Of a stretch of DNA of 64,000 bases, positions 1 to 8,517 are shown piece by piece. The notes under the pieces are model-generated. The model did no database searches. It was not told the DNA's origin and worked only from the letters and a program-made list of their open reading frames with translations. Both the position numbers and the translations under genes were made by a program. Position 1 is the first letter of the stretch. Every line of letters begins with the position of its first letter. The DNA is from JAEUPI01 sp046348365 (GTDB lineage: Bacteria; Pseudomonadota; Gammaproteobacteria; Burkholderiales; Burkholderiaceae_C), in assembly GCA_046348365.1 (NCBI GenBank), contig JAXMEL010000001.1, forward strand, positions 930,001 to 994,000. Direction: 5' to 3'.

Positions 1-1894
1 GCGAGTTCACTGCGCCCCGTGTAGCGGTCTTGCTGTTGTACGTGTAGGCGATATCGACCGGGTTGCCGCGCGGGTAGTCGATCCTTATGATCCGGTTCAG
101 TCCATCGTATTGGTAACCGATGGTCTTGCGCTCGCCATTGGTTTCGCTCGTCACATTCCCCACATCGTCTACCGTCCGGTTCAGCTGTACGCCCTCGGGC
201 TGGTTCTCCGTTCGAGCCACCCCGAGCTTGTAGTCCGAATAGGTGTGAACCAGCAAGCGGGGGAAAGTCGCCTTCTGCAAATTGCCGTTGGGGAAGTACT
301 CATAGCTTGTCGTGACCCCATCGCGGGTGACGATGCGCAGGTTCCCGTTGGCATCGAAATCCCGGGCGATCGCCACCCCGCCATTGGCAACGACTTGATC
401 CTTGATCTGCTTGACGATCCACCTCGCCGCGCCGCTAAAGTAGGTCAGGTCCGTGGTGCGGGAACCGAGGTTTGGACCGTTCTCGACGATCTTCTTGGGA
501 TTGCCAAATTCATCATGCAGCGAATACGCTGTCGAGTACGTTTGGCCGTTGCGCGTAATCGTCCTCCCAGTCATTAACGCCGCGTAGGTTGCGCTATCCG
601 ACCGGCCAACCCAGGAGCCGGGCCGCTTGAACTGCTGTGGTGATACCGCCTGCTGGCCCCACGCGTACTCCTCCTTCTGGACCAGCGAACTGGCCTCGCT
701 GTACTCCTTGCGCATCAGCAGACCTCCCATCCAGAGGCTACCGGAGAGCGCGTAGTTCGGTCCGACGTGCCAGAACTTCGTAGTGCCGGAGGGCCCCGTC
801 ACCGTGGTCGTGTCATAGGTGGAAACGAGACCTGGAGAGTAGGCAAGACTCCAGTTCCCACCGTCACTCGTGCTCTTCGTCTTGACCACCGTCGAACGCG
901 TGGTGCCGTCGAATAGCACATAGTCGCTGTAGGTAGTACCGTATCCGTAATCGATGTTCCCGCCTTCGGGATAGGTGACTCGCTTGATCGCGTAGCTCCC
1001 TGGCACGTTGTTCAAGACAGCGTTGTAGTCGTATGTCCATGACGTGTTGTCAGGGCGCGCGACGGACTTGAGGTAGTACGCACCTGGCACGCCGGACACA
1101 GGCTCGTAGTTGTAGGTATACGTGTAGAGCGTCGTCGAGATGGTGTTCACCATGCCATTGACGTACCCGAAGTTCAGCGCCCGCCCGTCATTGGTCGAAA
1201 CATTCACGATCCTGGGGCTGAGCTGCCCTGTGTACGTGATGGTCGCGGTGTTGCCGTTCCGATCGGTGATCTTCTTCGTGTACCAGCCGGTTCGCACATT
1301 CGCACCACTGCCCACGTTCACCTGCTGTGTCATCTCGTATCGCACGCCATCCGGCGAGTACACGATCAGACCCATGCCGCCCGACGCGCAGTCGGCCTTC
1401 CACCGCTGGGTAGTGAGCATGAGCGGCGACGTGGTTCCTGAATACAGCAGCACCTGTGTTGAACCGTCCGGCAGTTCGACGACCGGATTGGTCGTTGTGT
1501 CTACTCCGAAGGCGCTACCTGTGCAGGGTAGCAAGGTCGACTTGTGCAGCACCCGCCCGAAGTGGATCTGCCATCCCAAGCCCGCTTGGCTGTCGAACGC
1601 TGCGGGATTGGTCTCGCTGAATGCCACACTGTTGTAAGAGCGCACGACAGACAGATCAAAACCGCCATCCCCGGGTAGATGGATGTCCACATAGTGGAGC
1701 TGTAGCGCACCCGTGAACGGGTCTATGTACTCCTTGAAGCTTTGATTGATGTATGACCGGTTCGGCTGGAGACCCGGATCCTTGTAGAAGTCGGGAATGA
1801 CCTCCACGGCCAAGACCGAGAGCGACAAGCTCGCAAGGGACAAATGCAAGACACAGGCAAGGAGTCGTCTCGCGACGAACGATGACTGAAGCAC
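1..1894 (-). CDS. RHS/YD-repeat protein, N-terminal part (runs off left edge)
   Basis: An open frame of 631 codons runs from a GTG at 1894 to the window edge without a stop. I chose this GTG because GAGGAG (1905-1900) sits 5 bases upstream. The N-terminus is signal-peptide-like: Arg-rich, then a Leu/Ser/Ala-rich core ending LSVLA-VEV. Next comes the typical RHS opening (IDPFTGALQL, VRSYNS). Many YD-type units follow, such as ITDRNGN, VARPDNT, DEFGNPKK, DFDANGN and YQYDGLNRI. RHS proteins form a large beta-cage shell that often encloses a C-terminal toxin and is usually secreted or surface-exposed. The toxin-bearing C-terminus lies outside the window, so neither toxicity nor an immunity partner can be judged. 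Family assignment is firm; role is inferred. Confidence 0.85.
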   Translation of the reverse strand, partial: MLQSSFVARRLLACVLHLSLASLSLSVLAVEVIPDFYKDPGLQPNRSYINQSFKEYIDPFTGALQLHYVDIHLPGDGGFDLSVVRSYNSVAFSETNPAAFDSQAGLGWQIHFGRVLHKSTLLPCTGSAFGVDTTTNPVVELPDGSTQVLLYSGTTSPLMLTTQRWKADCASGGMGLIVYSPDGVRYEMTQQVNVGSGANVRTGWYTKKITDRNGNTATITYTGQLSPRIVNVSTNDGRALNFGYVNGMVNTISTTLYTYTYNYEPVSGVPGAYYLKSVARPDNTSWTYDYNAVLNNVPGSYAIKRVTYPEGGNIDYGYGTTYSDYVLFDGTTRSTVVKTKSTSDGGNWSLAYSPGLVSTYDTTTVTGPSGTTKFWHVGPNYALSGSLWMGGLLMRKEYSEASSLVQKEEYAWGQQAVSPQQFKRPGSWVGRSDSATYAALMTGRTITRNGQTYSTAYSLHDEFGNPKKIVENGPNLGSRTTDLTYFSGAARWIVKQIKDQVVANGGVAIARDFDANGNLRIVTRDGVTTSYEYFPNGNLQKATFPRLLVHTYSDYKLGVARTENQPEGVQLNRTVDDVGNVTSETNGERKTIGYQYDGLNRIIRIDYPRGNPVDIAYTYNSKTATRGAVNS

Positions 1895-2131
1895 ATTCAC
1901 TCCTCAAACCCAAATCGTGCGTCGGACGTACCGGGCCGCATCGCCGAAGGCCGCGCGTATCGATCAGACCTACGGACAGGTTAAGCATTCGCTTCCCGAC
2001 GTTGCATGCGTGAAGACCCGTCTGTAAGACCTTGCAGTTGCGGGTCGGTCGAATCTGCTGTATCAGCGTGAGCGAACGAGCGGCCGCCGCTCACAGCCCC
2101 CATCACGCAAGGAACCGTGGAGCCTCCAGAT
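1895..2131. other. Intergenic region between RHS gene and dlh
   Basis: No credible gene is seen in these 237 bases, which separate two divergent genes and should carry both promoters. The clearest structure is a nested inverted repeat at 2068-2094: GTGAGCG pairs with CGCTCAC and encloses GCGGCCGC. It lies about 40 bases upstream of the dlh start. I could not pick convincing -35/-10 boxes. Confidence 0.4.
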
Positions 2132-2326
2132 ATGACTTCGCCCGTCAAGACGGAATGGATCTCGCTCAGCGTCGCCGGCAGTATCTCGTTCGACGCCTAC
2201 CTCGCGCGCCCGCCCGCCGGCCGCGGCCCGGGGCTGGTGCTGTTCCAGGAGATCTTCGGCGTCAACGCGCACATCCGCGCGGTGGCCGAGCAGTACGCGC
2301 TCGACGGCTTCGTGGTGCTGGCGCCC

Positions 2327-2474
2327 TGTCAGCGATCGGCATATACCGGCCAGGCGAGAGTCGGCATATTCAGGCCAGCTGAGTCTGGCGTCGGTGACGG
2401 CCGGAGTCGGCATATACCGGCCAGCGCAGAGTCGGCGTAAACCGGCCACGGCGTAATCGGCATATACCGGCCAG
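2327..2474 (+). repeat. Left-end array of IS21 terminal repeats
   Basis: Five good copies of a roughly 21-base unit (consensus GAGTCGGCATATACCGGCCAG) lie at 2334-2353, 2358-2378, 2404-2424, 2429-2448 and 2454-2474. A degenerate sixth sits around 2381-2402. Spacing is about 22-25 bases, or roughly two helical turns, for most copies. A further block, 2477-2505, matches the inner part of the right end. These are presumably transposase-binding sites, and the left end is longer than the right. Confidence 0.85.
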
Positions 2475-2565
2475 TCGAGCCGGTGTCCGAGGAGCGCCTC
2501 GAAGCCTTCAACCCCAACCCGCGGGGCTACCGTCCGAGCTTTTTTTGCTCGGGAGGTCCAGTCCA

Positions 2566-4107
2566 GTGGGTCGCAGAAGGATCGAGATGTTCCAGTACCG
2601 CCAAGCACTCATGCGCCTGCGCGCGGGCGACACCGTGCGCGAGATCGCGCGCACGCGCCTGATGGGCCGCGACAAGCTCAACGAACTGCGCACGCTGGCG
2701 CTGGGCCAAGGCTGGCTGCAGGCCGACGCCGAACTGCCCGACGACGCCACGATCGTTGCGGCGCTGGGGCCGCGCCGGCGCGCCGCCTCCACCGTCTCCA
2801 GCGTCGAGCCGCTGCGCGAGGTCGTTGCGCACTGGTTCGACGCCGGCGTGCAGGGCCGCGCGATCCACGCCGCGCTCAAGCGCGAGCACGGCTTCAGCGG
2901 CAGCTACTCGGCGGTGGTGCGCATGCTGCAGCGCCTGCGCGCCGCGCGGCCGACGGAGGTGACAGTGCGCCTGAGCTTCGCGCCCGGCGAGGCCGCGCAG
3001 GTCGACTTCGGCGCCGGCCCCGTGCTCGAGCACCCCGACGGCCGAACGCGGCGCACCTGGGCCTTCGTGATGACGCTGTGCCACAGCCGCCACCAGTACG
3101 TCGAGTTCGTCTGGGACCAGACGGTGGCCACCTGGCTGGGCTGCCACCGGCGTGCCTTCGAGTGGTTCGGCGCGGTCCCGCAGCGCGTGATCGTCGACAA
3201 CGCCAAGTGCGCCATCGTCAAGGCGTGCGCGCACGACCCGCTGGTGCAGCGCGCCTACGCCGAGTGCGCCGAAGGCTACGGCTTCAAGATCGACGCCTGC
3301 CCGCCGCACGACCCGCAGAAGAAAGGCATCGTCGAGTCGGGCGTGAAGTACGTCAAGGCCAACTTCGTACCCACGCGGTCGTTCCGCGACCTGAGCGACC
3401 TGAACGCACAGGCGCGCGCCTGGGTGCTGGGCGAAGCCGGCGTGCGCTGCCACGGCACCACGCGCGAGCAGCCGCTGGCGCTGTTCGCACTCGAGGCCCC
3501 GCTGATGAAGGCGCTGCCGGCGATCGCGCCGGATCTGGGCACGTGGCAGCGCGTACGCGTGCACCGCGACTGCCACGTGCAGTTCGACCGCGCGCTGTAC
3601 TCGGCGCCGTTCACGCTGGCGGGCCGGCCGCTGTGGCTGCGCGCCACCGACTGCACCGTCGCGCTGTACGAGGACTACCGGCACGTCTACACCCACCTGC
3701 GCGCGCACCGGCCCGGCCAGCGCATGACGCTCACCGACCACCTGCCGCCGCAGGCGCGCGCGTTCTTCGCGCGCGACAAGCACTGGTGCTGCCAGCGCGC
3801 GACCGAGGTCGGGCCGCACTGCGCCGAGCTCGTGGCCCGGCTGCTCGGCGACCGCATCAGCGAGCGGCTGCGCGCCGCGCATGGGGTGCTGGCGCTGGGT
3901 GCGCGCTACGGCGCGGCACGGCTGGAGGCGGCCTGCGAGCGCGCGCTGGCGCACGACAGCGCGCACTACCGCACCGTCAAGACGATCCTGGCCACCGGCG
4001 CCGACCAGCGGCCTGCGGCCATGCCCGAGACGCCGGCGGCTTACACGCGCACGCGCTTCACGCGCTCGGCGGCCGAGCTGTTCGACACGGGCACGACGCT
4101 GCATTGA
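2566..4107 (+). CDS. istA: IS21-family transposase IstA
   Basis: This is the DDE/RNase H-fold transposase that binds the element ends and performs strand transfer. The start is GTG at 2566, preceded by GGGAGG (2551-2556) at 9 bases. That gives VGRRRIEMFQYRQAL, the canonical IstA opening, and 513 residues, close to the family norm. An N-terminal helix-turn-helix (REIARTRLMGRDKL) is followed by the catalytic core: Asp147 in AQVDFG, Asp211 in VIVDNAK and Glu257 in KGIVESGVKYVK. The C-terminal Mu-type domain is present. istB begins 85 bases downstream. No frameshift is seen, so the protein is probably functional. Confidence 0.95.
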   Translation: MGRRRIEMFQYRQALMRLRAGDTVREIARTRLMGRDKLNELRTLALGQGWLQADAELPDDATIVAALGPRRRAASTVSSVEPLREVVAHWFDAGVQGRAIHAALKREHGFSGSYSAVVRMLQRLRAARPTEVTVRLSFAPGEAAQVDFGAGPVLEHPDGRTRRTWAFVMTLCHSRHQYVEFVWDQTVATWLGCHRRAFEWFGAVPQRVIVDNAKCAIVKACAHDPLVQRAYAECAEGYGFKIDACPPHDPQKKGIVESGVKYVKANFVPTRSFRDLSDLNAQARAWVLGEAGVRCHGTTREQPLALFALEAPLMKALPAIAPDLGTWQRVRVHRDCHVQFDRALYSAPFTLAGRPLWLRATDCTVALYEDYRHVYTHLRAHRPGQRMTLTDHLPPQARAFFARDKHWCCQRATEVGPHCAELVARLLGDRISERLRAAHGVLALGARYGAARLEAACERALAHDSAHYRTVKTILATGADQRPAAMPETPAAYTRTRFTRSAAELFDTGTTLH

Positions 4108-4192
4108 ACACCTCGCAGCGCGCGGCAGCTCGAGGCTGTGGACGTGCGCGGCGAGGGCTTCGGCACCCACAGCCTCGACCAAGGAAGAGCCC

Positions 4193-4984
4193 ATGAACCT
4201 GAACCCCATCCCTGAGCTCGCGCCGCAATTGAAGCTGCTGCGCCTGTCGGGCATCCTCGACTCGCTCGATGCGCGCAACCGCCAAGCCATCGACGCCAAA
4301 CTGCCCTACACCGAGTTCCTCGCGATGCTGATCGGCGACGAGGTCGCGCGGCGCGAGAACAAGAAGTTCAGCCTGCGGCTGCGCCGCGCGCAGTTCCGCA
4401 CCACCAAGACGCTGGAGCAGTTCGACTTCGCGCGGCTGCCCAAGCTCAACCGCCAGCTCCTGCACGAACTGGCCAGCGGGCGCTATCTGCAGGAGAAGGC
4501 CCCGGTGCTGGTGGTCGGCCCCAGCGGCATCGGCAAGTCGCACCTGGCGCAGGCGCTGGGCCACTGCGCCGTGCGCCAGGGCATGGATGTCGTGTTCACC
4601 ACGTGCGCGCAGTTGACGCAGAGCCTGAACGCGGCGCGCGCCACCGGCAGCTACGAGCGCAAGCTCGCCACGCTGGCGCGCGTGCCGCTGTTGATCATCG
4701 ACGACTTCGGCCTGAAACCCCTGCGCGCGCCGGCCGACGAGGACCTGCACGACCTGATCGCCGAGCGCTACGAGCGCTCCGCCACCATCGTCACCAGCAA
4801 CCTCGACTTCGACGAGTGGGACCAGGCCTTCGCCACCAACCGGCTGCTGGCCTCGGCCACGCTGGACCGGCTGCGCCACAACGCCTACTGCCTGGAGTTG
4901 GAGGGCCCCAGCTACCGCGATCCGAAGGTGCCTCCGCCATCGAAAAATCCGGCCTCGAAGGGATCCGCAAACAACGCAAAATAG
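4193..4984 (+). CDS. istB: IS21-family helper ATPase IstB
   Basis: This is the AAA+ ATPase partner of IstA, which remodels target DNA and stimulates transposition. The start is ATG at 4193 after AAGGAAGAG; the length is 263 residues, about the family norm. The Walker A motif is GPSGIGKSH and Walker B is LLIIDDFG. An arginine-containing sensor region follows (TLDRLRHN). The N-terminus (LKLLRLSGILDSLDARN) is the typical IstB helical domain. The last 20 residues are Pro/Ser/Lys-rich and the stop lies only 96 bases from the right end. Confidence 0.95.
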   Translation: MNLNPIPELAPQLKLLRLSGILDSLDARNRQAIDAKLPYTEFLAMLIGDEVARRENKKFSLRLRRAQFRTTKTLEQFDFARLPKLNRQLLHELASGRYLQEKAPVLVVGPSGIGKSHLAQALGHCAVRQGMDVVFTTCAQLTQSLNAARATGSYERKLATLARVPLLIIDDFGLKPLRAPADEDLHDLIAERYERSATIVTSNLDFDEWDQAFATNRLLASATLDRLRHNAYCLELEGPSYRDPKVPPPSKNPASKGSANNAK

Positions 4985-5000
4985 CCACCTCAAGAAAGTC

Positions 5001-5080
5001 CTTCGAGACGCTCCTCGGCACCGGCTCAACTGGCCGATATATGCCGACTCCGACTGGCCGGATTACGCCGACTCGTGACA
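5001..5080 (-). repeat. Right-end terminal repeats of the IS21 element
   Basis: In inverted orientation, two copies of the left-end unit are seen at 5030-5050 and 5054-5074, followed by the terminal TGACA. Just inside, 5001-5028 is an inverted match to the block following the left-end array (GAGCCGGTG-CCGAGGAGCG). The ends are therefore asymmetric, with five or six units on the left and two on the right. Confidence 0.85.
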
Positions 5081-5610
5081 CGCCCGACGTGTTCTGGCGC
5101 CAGCAGCCGCGCGTCGAGCTCGGCTACGTGGGCGAGGAGCGCCAGCGCGGCATGACGCTGGCCGGCGAGACAAAGCCGGCCGAGCTGCTGGCCGACATCG
5201 GCACAGCGGTGGCCGCCTTGCGCGCGCGCGCCGAAGTCGGCGGCGCCAAGGTCGGCGCGATCGGCTACTGCATGGGCGGGCGACTGGCCTATCTGGCCGC
5301 AGCCACCGCGCGCATCGACGCCGCGGTGGCCTACTACGGCGGCGGCATCCACGACCAGCTCGACAAGGCCGCGGCCGTCACCTGCCCGGTGCAATGCCAC
5401 TACGCTGAGCGCGACGACCACATCCCGCTCGCGGCGGTGGAGAAGGTGCGCGCCGCGCTCGCCGCTCGCGCCGAGGTGCATGTCTACCCCGGCGCGACGC
5501 ACGGCTTCAACTGCTGGGCGCGCGCGTCGTACCACGCGCCGAGCGCCGCGCTGGCGCACGGGCGCAGCGTGCAGTTCCTCGCGACGAAGCTGTTCTGACG
5601 CAGCCGCCGC

Positions 5611-5934
5611 CTACTTCGACGGCTCCGACGCCGCAGCCTCTGCTGCCTCGGCGCCGGCCGACGGCTCCGACGCCGCTTCGTCGGCCGGCTGCACCACCAC
5701 CGGCGGCTTGGGCAGCCACTGCGGGAACCAGATCTCGACGATGGCGCCGAACACGCGCGCGAAGATCCAGATGTTGAAGGTGGCCAGCACCACCACCACC
5801 GCCCAGCGGAACAGGCCCACGGCGCGCTGGCGTGCGGCGTCCTCGCCGGTGCTGGCGTGAAGCCCCCAGTACATGATCGAGGCCGCGAGGAGCAGCACGG
5901 TGAGCACCGCCGAGACGATGAACAGGATCTTCAT
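5611..5934 (-). CDS. Small two-helix membrane protein with acidic tail
   Basis: A 107-residue protein I do not recognise by name. Two hydrophobic segments (about residues 3-23 and 43-63) flank a short charged loop containing STGEDAARQR. The C-terminal 30 residues are Ala/Glu/Ser/Pro-rich, with repeated ASEPS units. It is probably an inner-membrane protein with a low-complexity cytoplasmic or periplasmic tail. It is encoded downstream of the small membrane protein at 5960-6145 in the same direction and may be co-transcribed with it and lpxC. It converges with the dlh gene, whose stop lies 12 bases away. Confidence 0.65.
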   Translation of the reverse strand: MKILFIVSAVLTVLLLAASIMYWGLHASTGEDAARQRAVGLFRWAVVVVLATFNIWIFARVFGAIVEIWFPQWLPKPPVVVQPADEAASEPSAGAEAAEAAASEPSK

Positions 5935-5959
5935 GGCGGCCCCCTCCTCTTGTTGTCGT

Positions 5960-6145
5960 TCACAGAAGCACGGCCAGGCGCTCGAGGATCAGCACGCCGA
6001 AGAAGGCGGCCGCCGCGAGCAGCGTCCATTTGAGCACCACCAGGCCGCGCCGTCGCCACACCGGCTCGCGGGTGCCGATGTACATCGCGAAGCACAGCAC
6101 GCTGGCCAGCAGCAGCAGGCCGAAGACCAGCCGGAAGATCAACAT
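5960..6145 (-). CDS. Small membrane protein, 61 residues
   Basis: I start it at ATG 6145 (MLIFRLVFGLLLL), because an upstream in-frame start would add 22 Pro/Arg-rich residues overlapping lpxC. Two transmembrane helices are evident, around residues 2-22 and 35-56, with a basic loop REPVWRRRG between them. It lies 16 bases after the lpxC stop on the same strand, so it is probably the tail of that transcript. No function is assigned. Confidence 0.6.
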   Translation of the reverse strand: MLIFRLVFGLLLLASVLCFAMYIGTREPVWRRRGLVVLKWTLLAAAAFFGVLILERLAVLL

Positions 6146-6161
6146 CGAGGCAAACGCGCGC

Positions 6162-7097
6162 TCACCAGGCCGGGGCCAGCTCGGCGAAGCCGGCCGGGGC
6201 CTGGGAGGCATCGTCGAAGGTGACGATCTCGTAATGATCGGCGTCGGCGAACAGCCGGCGCAGCAGCTTGTTGTTCAGCGCGTGCCCGCTGCGGAACGCC
6301 GAGTAGCGCGCGAGCATCGGCTTGCCGGCGATGTAGAGGTCGCCGATCGCGTCGAGCAGCTTGTGCTTGACGAACTCGTCGTCGTAGCGCAGGCCCTCGG
6401 CATTGAGCACGCGCGAGTCGTCGACGACGATGGCGTTGTCCATCGCACCGCCGAGCGTGAGGCCGCGCGAGCGCATGGCTTCCACGTCCTTGCTGAAGCC
6501 GAAGGTGCGGGCGCGCGCGATGTCGCGCTTGTAGCGGCCGCTGCCCATGTCGAAGCTCACCTGCTGGCCGGTGGCATCGACCGCAGGATGGTGAAAGTCG
6601 ATCTCGAAGCTCAGCGCGTAGCCGTGATACGGCTCCAGCTTCGCCCACATGGCGCGCGCGCCCTCGCCTTCGCGCACCTCGACCGTCTGCCGCACGCGGA
6701 TGAAGCGCTTGGGCGCGTTCTGCAGCTCGATGCCGGCGCTCTGCAGCAGGAACACGAAGCTCGCGGCCGAGCCGTCGAGGATCGGCACCTCGTCAGCATC
6801 GATGTCGACGCGCAGGTTGTCGAGGCCGAGGCCGCTGCAGGCCGACATCAGATGCTCGATGGTCTGCACCTTCGGCGCGCCGGGGTCGCCGCCGGCCGAG
6901 ATGGTGGAGGCCATGCGCGTGTCGCACACCGATTCGGGCCGCACCACGATGTCCACCGGCGCGGCGAGGTCGATGCGGCGGAACACGATGCCGCTGTCGG
7001 GCGGCGCCGGGCGCAGCGTGAGCTCGACCTTCTGGCCGCTGTGCATGCCAACGCCCACCGCGCGGGTGATCGACTTGAGCGTGCGCTGGGCGATCAT
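6162..7097 (-). CDS. lpxC: UDP-3-O-acyl-N-acetylglucosamine deacetylase LpxC
   Basis: A zinc hydrolase and the committed step of lipid A synthesis, cytoplasmic. ATG at 7097 gives 311 residues, starting MIAQRTLKSI as in the family. Zinc ligands are His82 (in IEHLM), His245 and Asp249 (in HKLLDAIGD), and the catalytic His is His272 (SGHALNN). The nucleophile-side Glu81 is also present. It is the last gene of the dcw cluster, downstream of ftsZ, with a strong hairpin in the 130-base spacer. The same order is common in proteobacteria and ties outer-membrane synthesis to division. FtsH control at the C-terminus is family knowledge and not visible here. Confidence 0.97.
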   Translation of the reverse strand: MIAQRTLKSITRAVGVGMHSGQKVELTLRPAPPDSGIVFRRIDLAAPVDIVVRPESVCDTRMASTISAGGDPGAPKVQTIEHLMSACSGLGLDNLRVDIDADEVPILDGSAASFVFLLQSAGIELQNAPKRFIRVRQTVEVREGEGARAMWAKLEPYHGYALSFEIDFHHPAVDATGQQVSFDMGSGRYKRDIARARTFGFSKDVEAMRSRGLTLGGAMDNAIVVDDSRVLNAEGLRYDDEFVKHKLLDAIGDLYIAGKPMLARYSAFRSGHALNNKLLRRLFADADHYEIVTFDDASQAPAGFAELAPAW

Positions 7098-7143
7098 GGC
7101 CGGATTGTAGGAAGGCGCGGGCCTTGCCCCCGGGGCGAGCACG

Positions 7144-7186
7144 GCAAGGCCCCGCAGGTGCGACGCCACACCTGCGGGGAGCTTGC
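7144..7186 (-). terminator. Strong hairpin between ftsZ and lpxC
   Basis: CCCCGCAGGTG (7150-7160) pairs perfectly with CACCTGCGGGG (7169-7179) around an 8-base loop. GCAAG/CTTGC (7144-7148 and 7182-7186) extends the stem after an internal bulge. No U-run follows on either strand, so it is not a classic intrinsic terminator. It could be an attenuator, an RNA-processing or stabilising element for ftsZ mRNA, or a palindromic repeat. Confidence 0.5.
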
Positions 7187-7227
7187 GCAACCGGCCCGGC
7201 TTCACTGGGCCCTCGACGATTGCAACC

Positions 7228-8436
7228 TCAATCGGCCTGTTTGCGCAGGAAGGCCGGGATCTCGATCTCGTCCATGCCGTTGGACGACAGCGCCTCCACT
7301 TTGGCCGCGGCCTGCGTGCGGTTGCTGCGCCAGACGCTGGGCGTGTTGAGCGCGCCGTAGTCGGTCTGCGGTGCGGTCTGGCCTTGCTGCTGGCCGTTCT
7401 GGCCGTGGGCCGGCCCGCCGTCGGTGCCGGTGCGCTGCATCGTGGTGTTGGACACCACCTGCAGCGGCGTCGCCGAGCGCTTGGCCTGCGACAGCCCGGT
7501 GGCGATCACCGTCACGCGCAGATGGTCGCCCAGCGATTCGTCGAACGCGGCGCCGTAGATGATGTAGGCGTCCTCGGCGGCGTAGCGGCGGATGCAGTTC
7601 ATCGCGTTCTTGCTCTCGTTGAGCTTGAACGTGGCCTCGCTGGCCGCGATCAGCACCAGCACGCCGCGCGCGCCCGAGAGGTCGATGCCCTCGAGCAGCG
7701 GGCAGGCCACCGCCGCCTCGGCCGCCTTGATCGCGCGGTCGGGGCCGCCGGCGATGCCGGTGCCCATCATCGCCTTGCCCGGCTCGCTCATCACCGTCTT
7801 CACGTCTTCGAAGTCGACGTTGACCAGCGCGTCCATGTGGATGATGTCGCTGATGCCGCCGACCGCGTTGCGCAGCACGTCGTTGGCGTGCGCGAAGGCC
7901 ACGCCCTGCGGCACGTCCTCGCCGAGCACCTCGATCAGCTTCTCGTTGAGCACCACGATCAGGCTGTCGACGTTGGCCTCCAGCTCGGCCGTGCCGGCGT
8001 CGGCATGCCGGGCGCGGCGCGGCCCCTCGAACTCGAACGGCTTGGTGACCACGCCGACGGTCAGGATGCCCATCTCCTTGGCCACGCGCGCCACCACCGG
8101 CGCCGCGCCGGTGCCGGTGCCGCCGCCCATGCCGGCGGTGATGAACACCATGTGCGCGCCGTCGAGCGCCTCGCGCACGCGGCCCTCGGCCTCCTCGGCC
8201 GCGATCTTGCCCTTCTCGGGCTTGCCGCCGGCACCCAGCCCGGTGTCGCCGAGCTGGATGATGTGGCGCGCGGTGGAGCGGTTGAGCGCCTGCGCGTCGG
8301 TATTCGCGCAGATGAAGTCGACGTTCTGCACGCCGCTCCTGATCATGTGTTCGACGGCGTTGCCGCCGCCGCCGCCGACCCCGATCACCTTGATGCGGGT
8401 GCCTTGGTCGAATTCCTCGATCATCTCGATGGGCAT
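7228..8436 (-). CDS. ftsZ: Cell division GTPase FtsZ
   Basis: The tubulin homologue that forms the Z ring. ATG at 8436 follows AGGAGGT (8447-8441) at 4 bases; 402 residues. The GTP-binding signature GGGTGTG is at residues 104-110. The glycine-rich N-terminus reads VIGVGGGGGNA and the T7 loop region has NVDFEDV. A C-terminal linker rich in Gln, Gly and Thr (about 325-380) precedes the conserved FtsA/ZipA-binding tail DEIEIPAFLRKQAD. It sits 101 bases downstream of ftsA, one of the few real gaps in the cluster, consistent with separate control of its high expression. Confidence 0.98.
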   Translation of the reverse strand: MPIEMIEEFDQGTRIKVIGVGGGGGNAVEHMIRSGVQNVDFICANTDAQALNRSTARHIIQLGDTGLGAGGKPEKGKIAAEEAEGRVREALDGAHMVFITAGMGGGTGTGAAPVVARVAKEMGILTVGVVTKPFEFEGPRRARHADAGTAELEANVDSLIVVLNEKLIEVLGEDVPQGVAFAHANDVLRNAVGGISDIIHMDALVNVDFEDVKTVMSEPGKAMMGTGIAGGPDRAIKAAEAAVACPLLEGIDLSGARGVLVLIAASEATFKLNESKNAMNCIRRYAAEDAYIIYGAAFDESLGDHLRVTVIATGLSQAKRSATPLQVVSNTTMQRTGTDGGPAHGQNGQQQGQTAPQTDYGALNTPSVWRSNRTQAAAKVEALSSNGMDEIEIPAFLRKQAD

Positions 8437-8517
8437 GTGAACCTCCTGTCGGTCGTGTTGCAGTTGCCGTGGTTGAAGAGCCGTGTGTGGCTGTTGGTAC
8501 TTCCGTCGTGCACAAAC

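Larger units (their letters stand above)
2327..5080 (+). mobile_element. IS21-family insertion sequence, complete (2754 bp)
   Basis: The element starts with TGTCAGCGATCGG and ends with CGAGTCGTGACA, that is TGT...ACA termini. It is flanked by the direct repeat CGCCC (2322-2326 and 5081-5085), a 5-bp target duplication as expected for IS21. It carries istA (DDE transposase) and istB (AAA+ helper ATPase) in tandem, plus repeated subterminal units at both ends, which are IstA-binding sites in this family. Both genes look intact, so it may be active. No passenger gene is present. It lies in the same orientation as the dlh gene it disrupts. Confidence 0.95.
2132..5598 (+). pseudogene. Dienelactone hydrolase, interrupted by IS21-family element
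   Basis: The 5' part (2132-2326) encodes MTSPVKTEW to GFVVLAP, including FQEIFGV. The 3' part (5086-5598) resumes exactly in frame with DVFWRQQPRVELGY and ends at TGA. Removing the insertion and one copy of the 5-bp duplication restores a 235-residue reading frame with no other damage, which is the usual family length. The intact protein would be a cytoplasmic alpha/beta hydrolase opening dienelactones to maleylacetate or acting on related esters. Its Cys-Asp-His triad is still encoded: Cys in GYCMGG, Asp in ERDDHIP, His in GATHGFN. As it stands the gene is split after about 65 codons and should be null. A GTG at 2117 is an alternative start. The unbroken second half implies a recent insertion. 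Confidence 0.92.

Noticed and set aside
2327..2474. Regularly spaced repeats resembling a small CRISPR array
   Set aside because: Repeats abut with only a few bases between them and have inverted counterparts at 5030-5074; they are IS21 end repeats and no cas genes are near.
2527..4299. A 590-codon minus-strand ORF opposite istA
   Set aside because: Arg/Ala/Val/His-rich mirror frame of a high-GC gene with no motif; istA on the plus strand has all catalytic residues.
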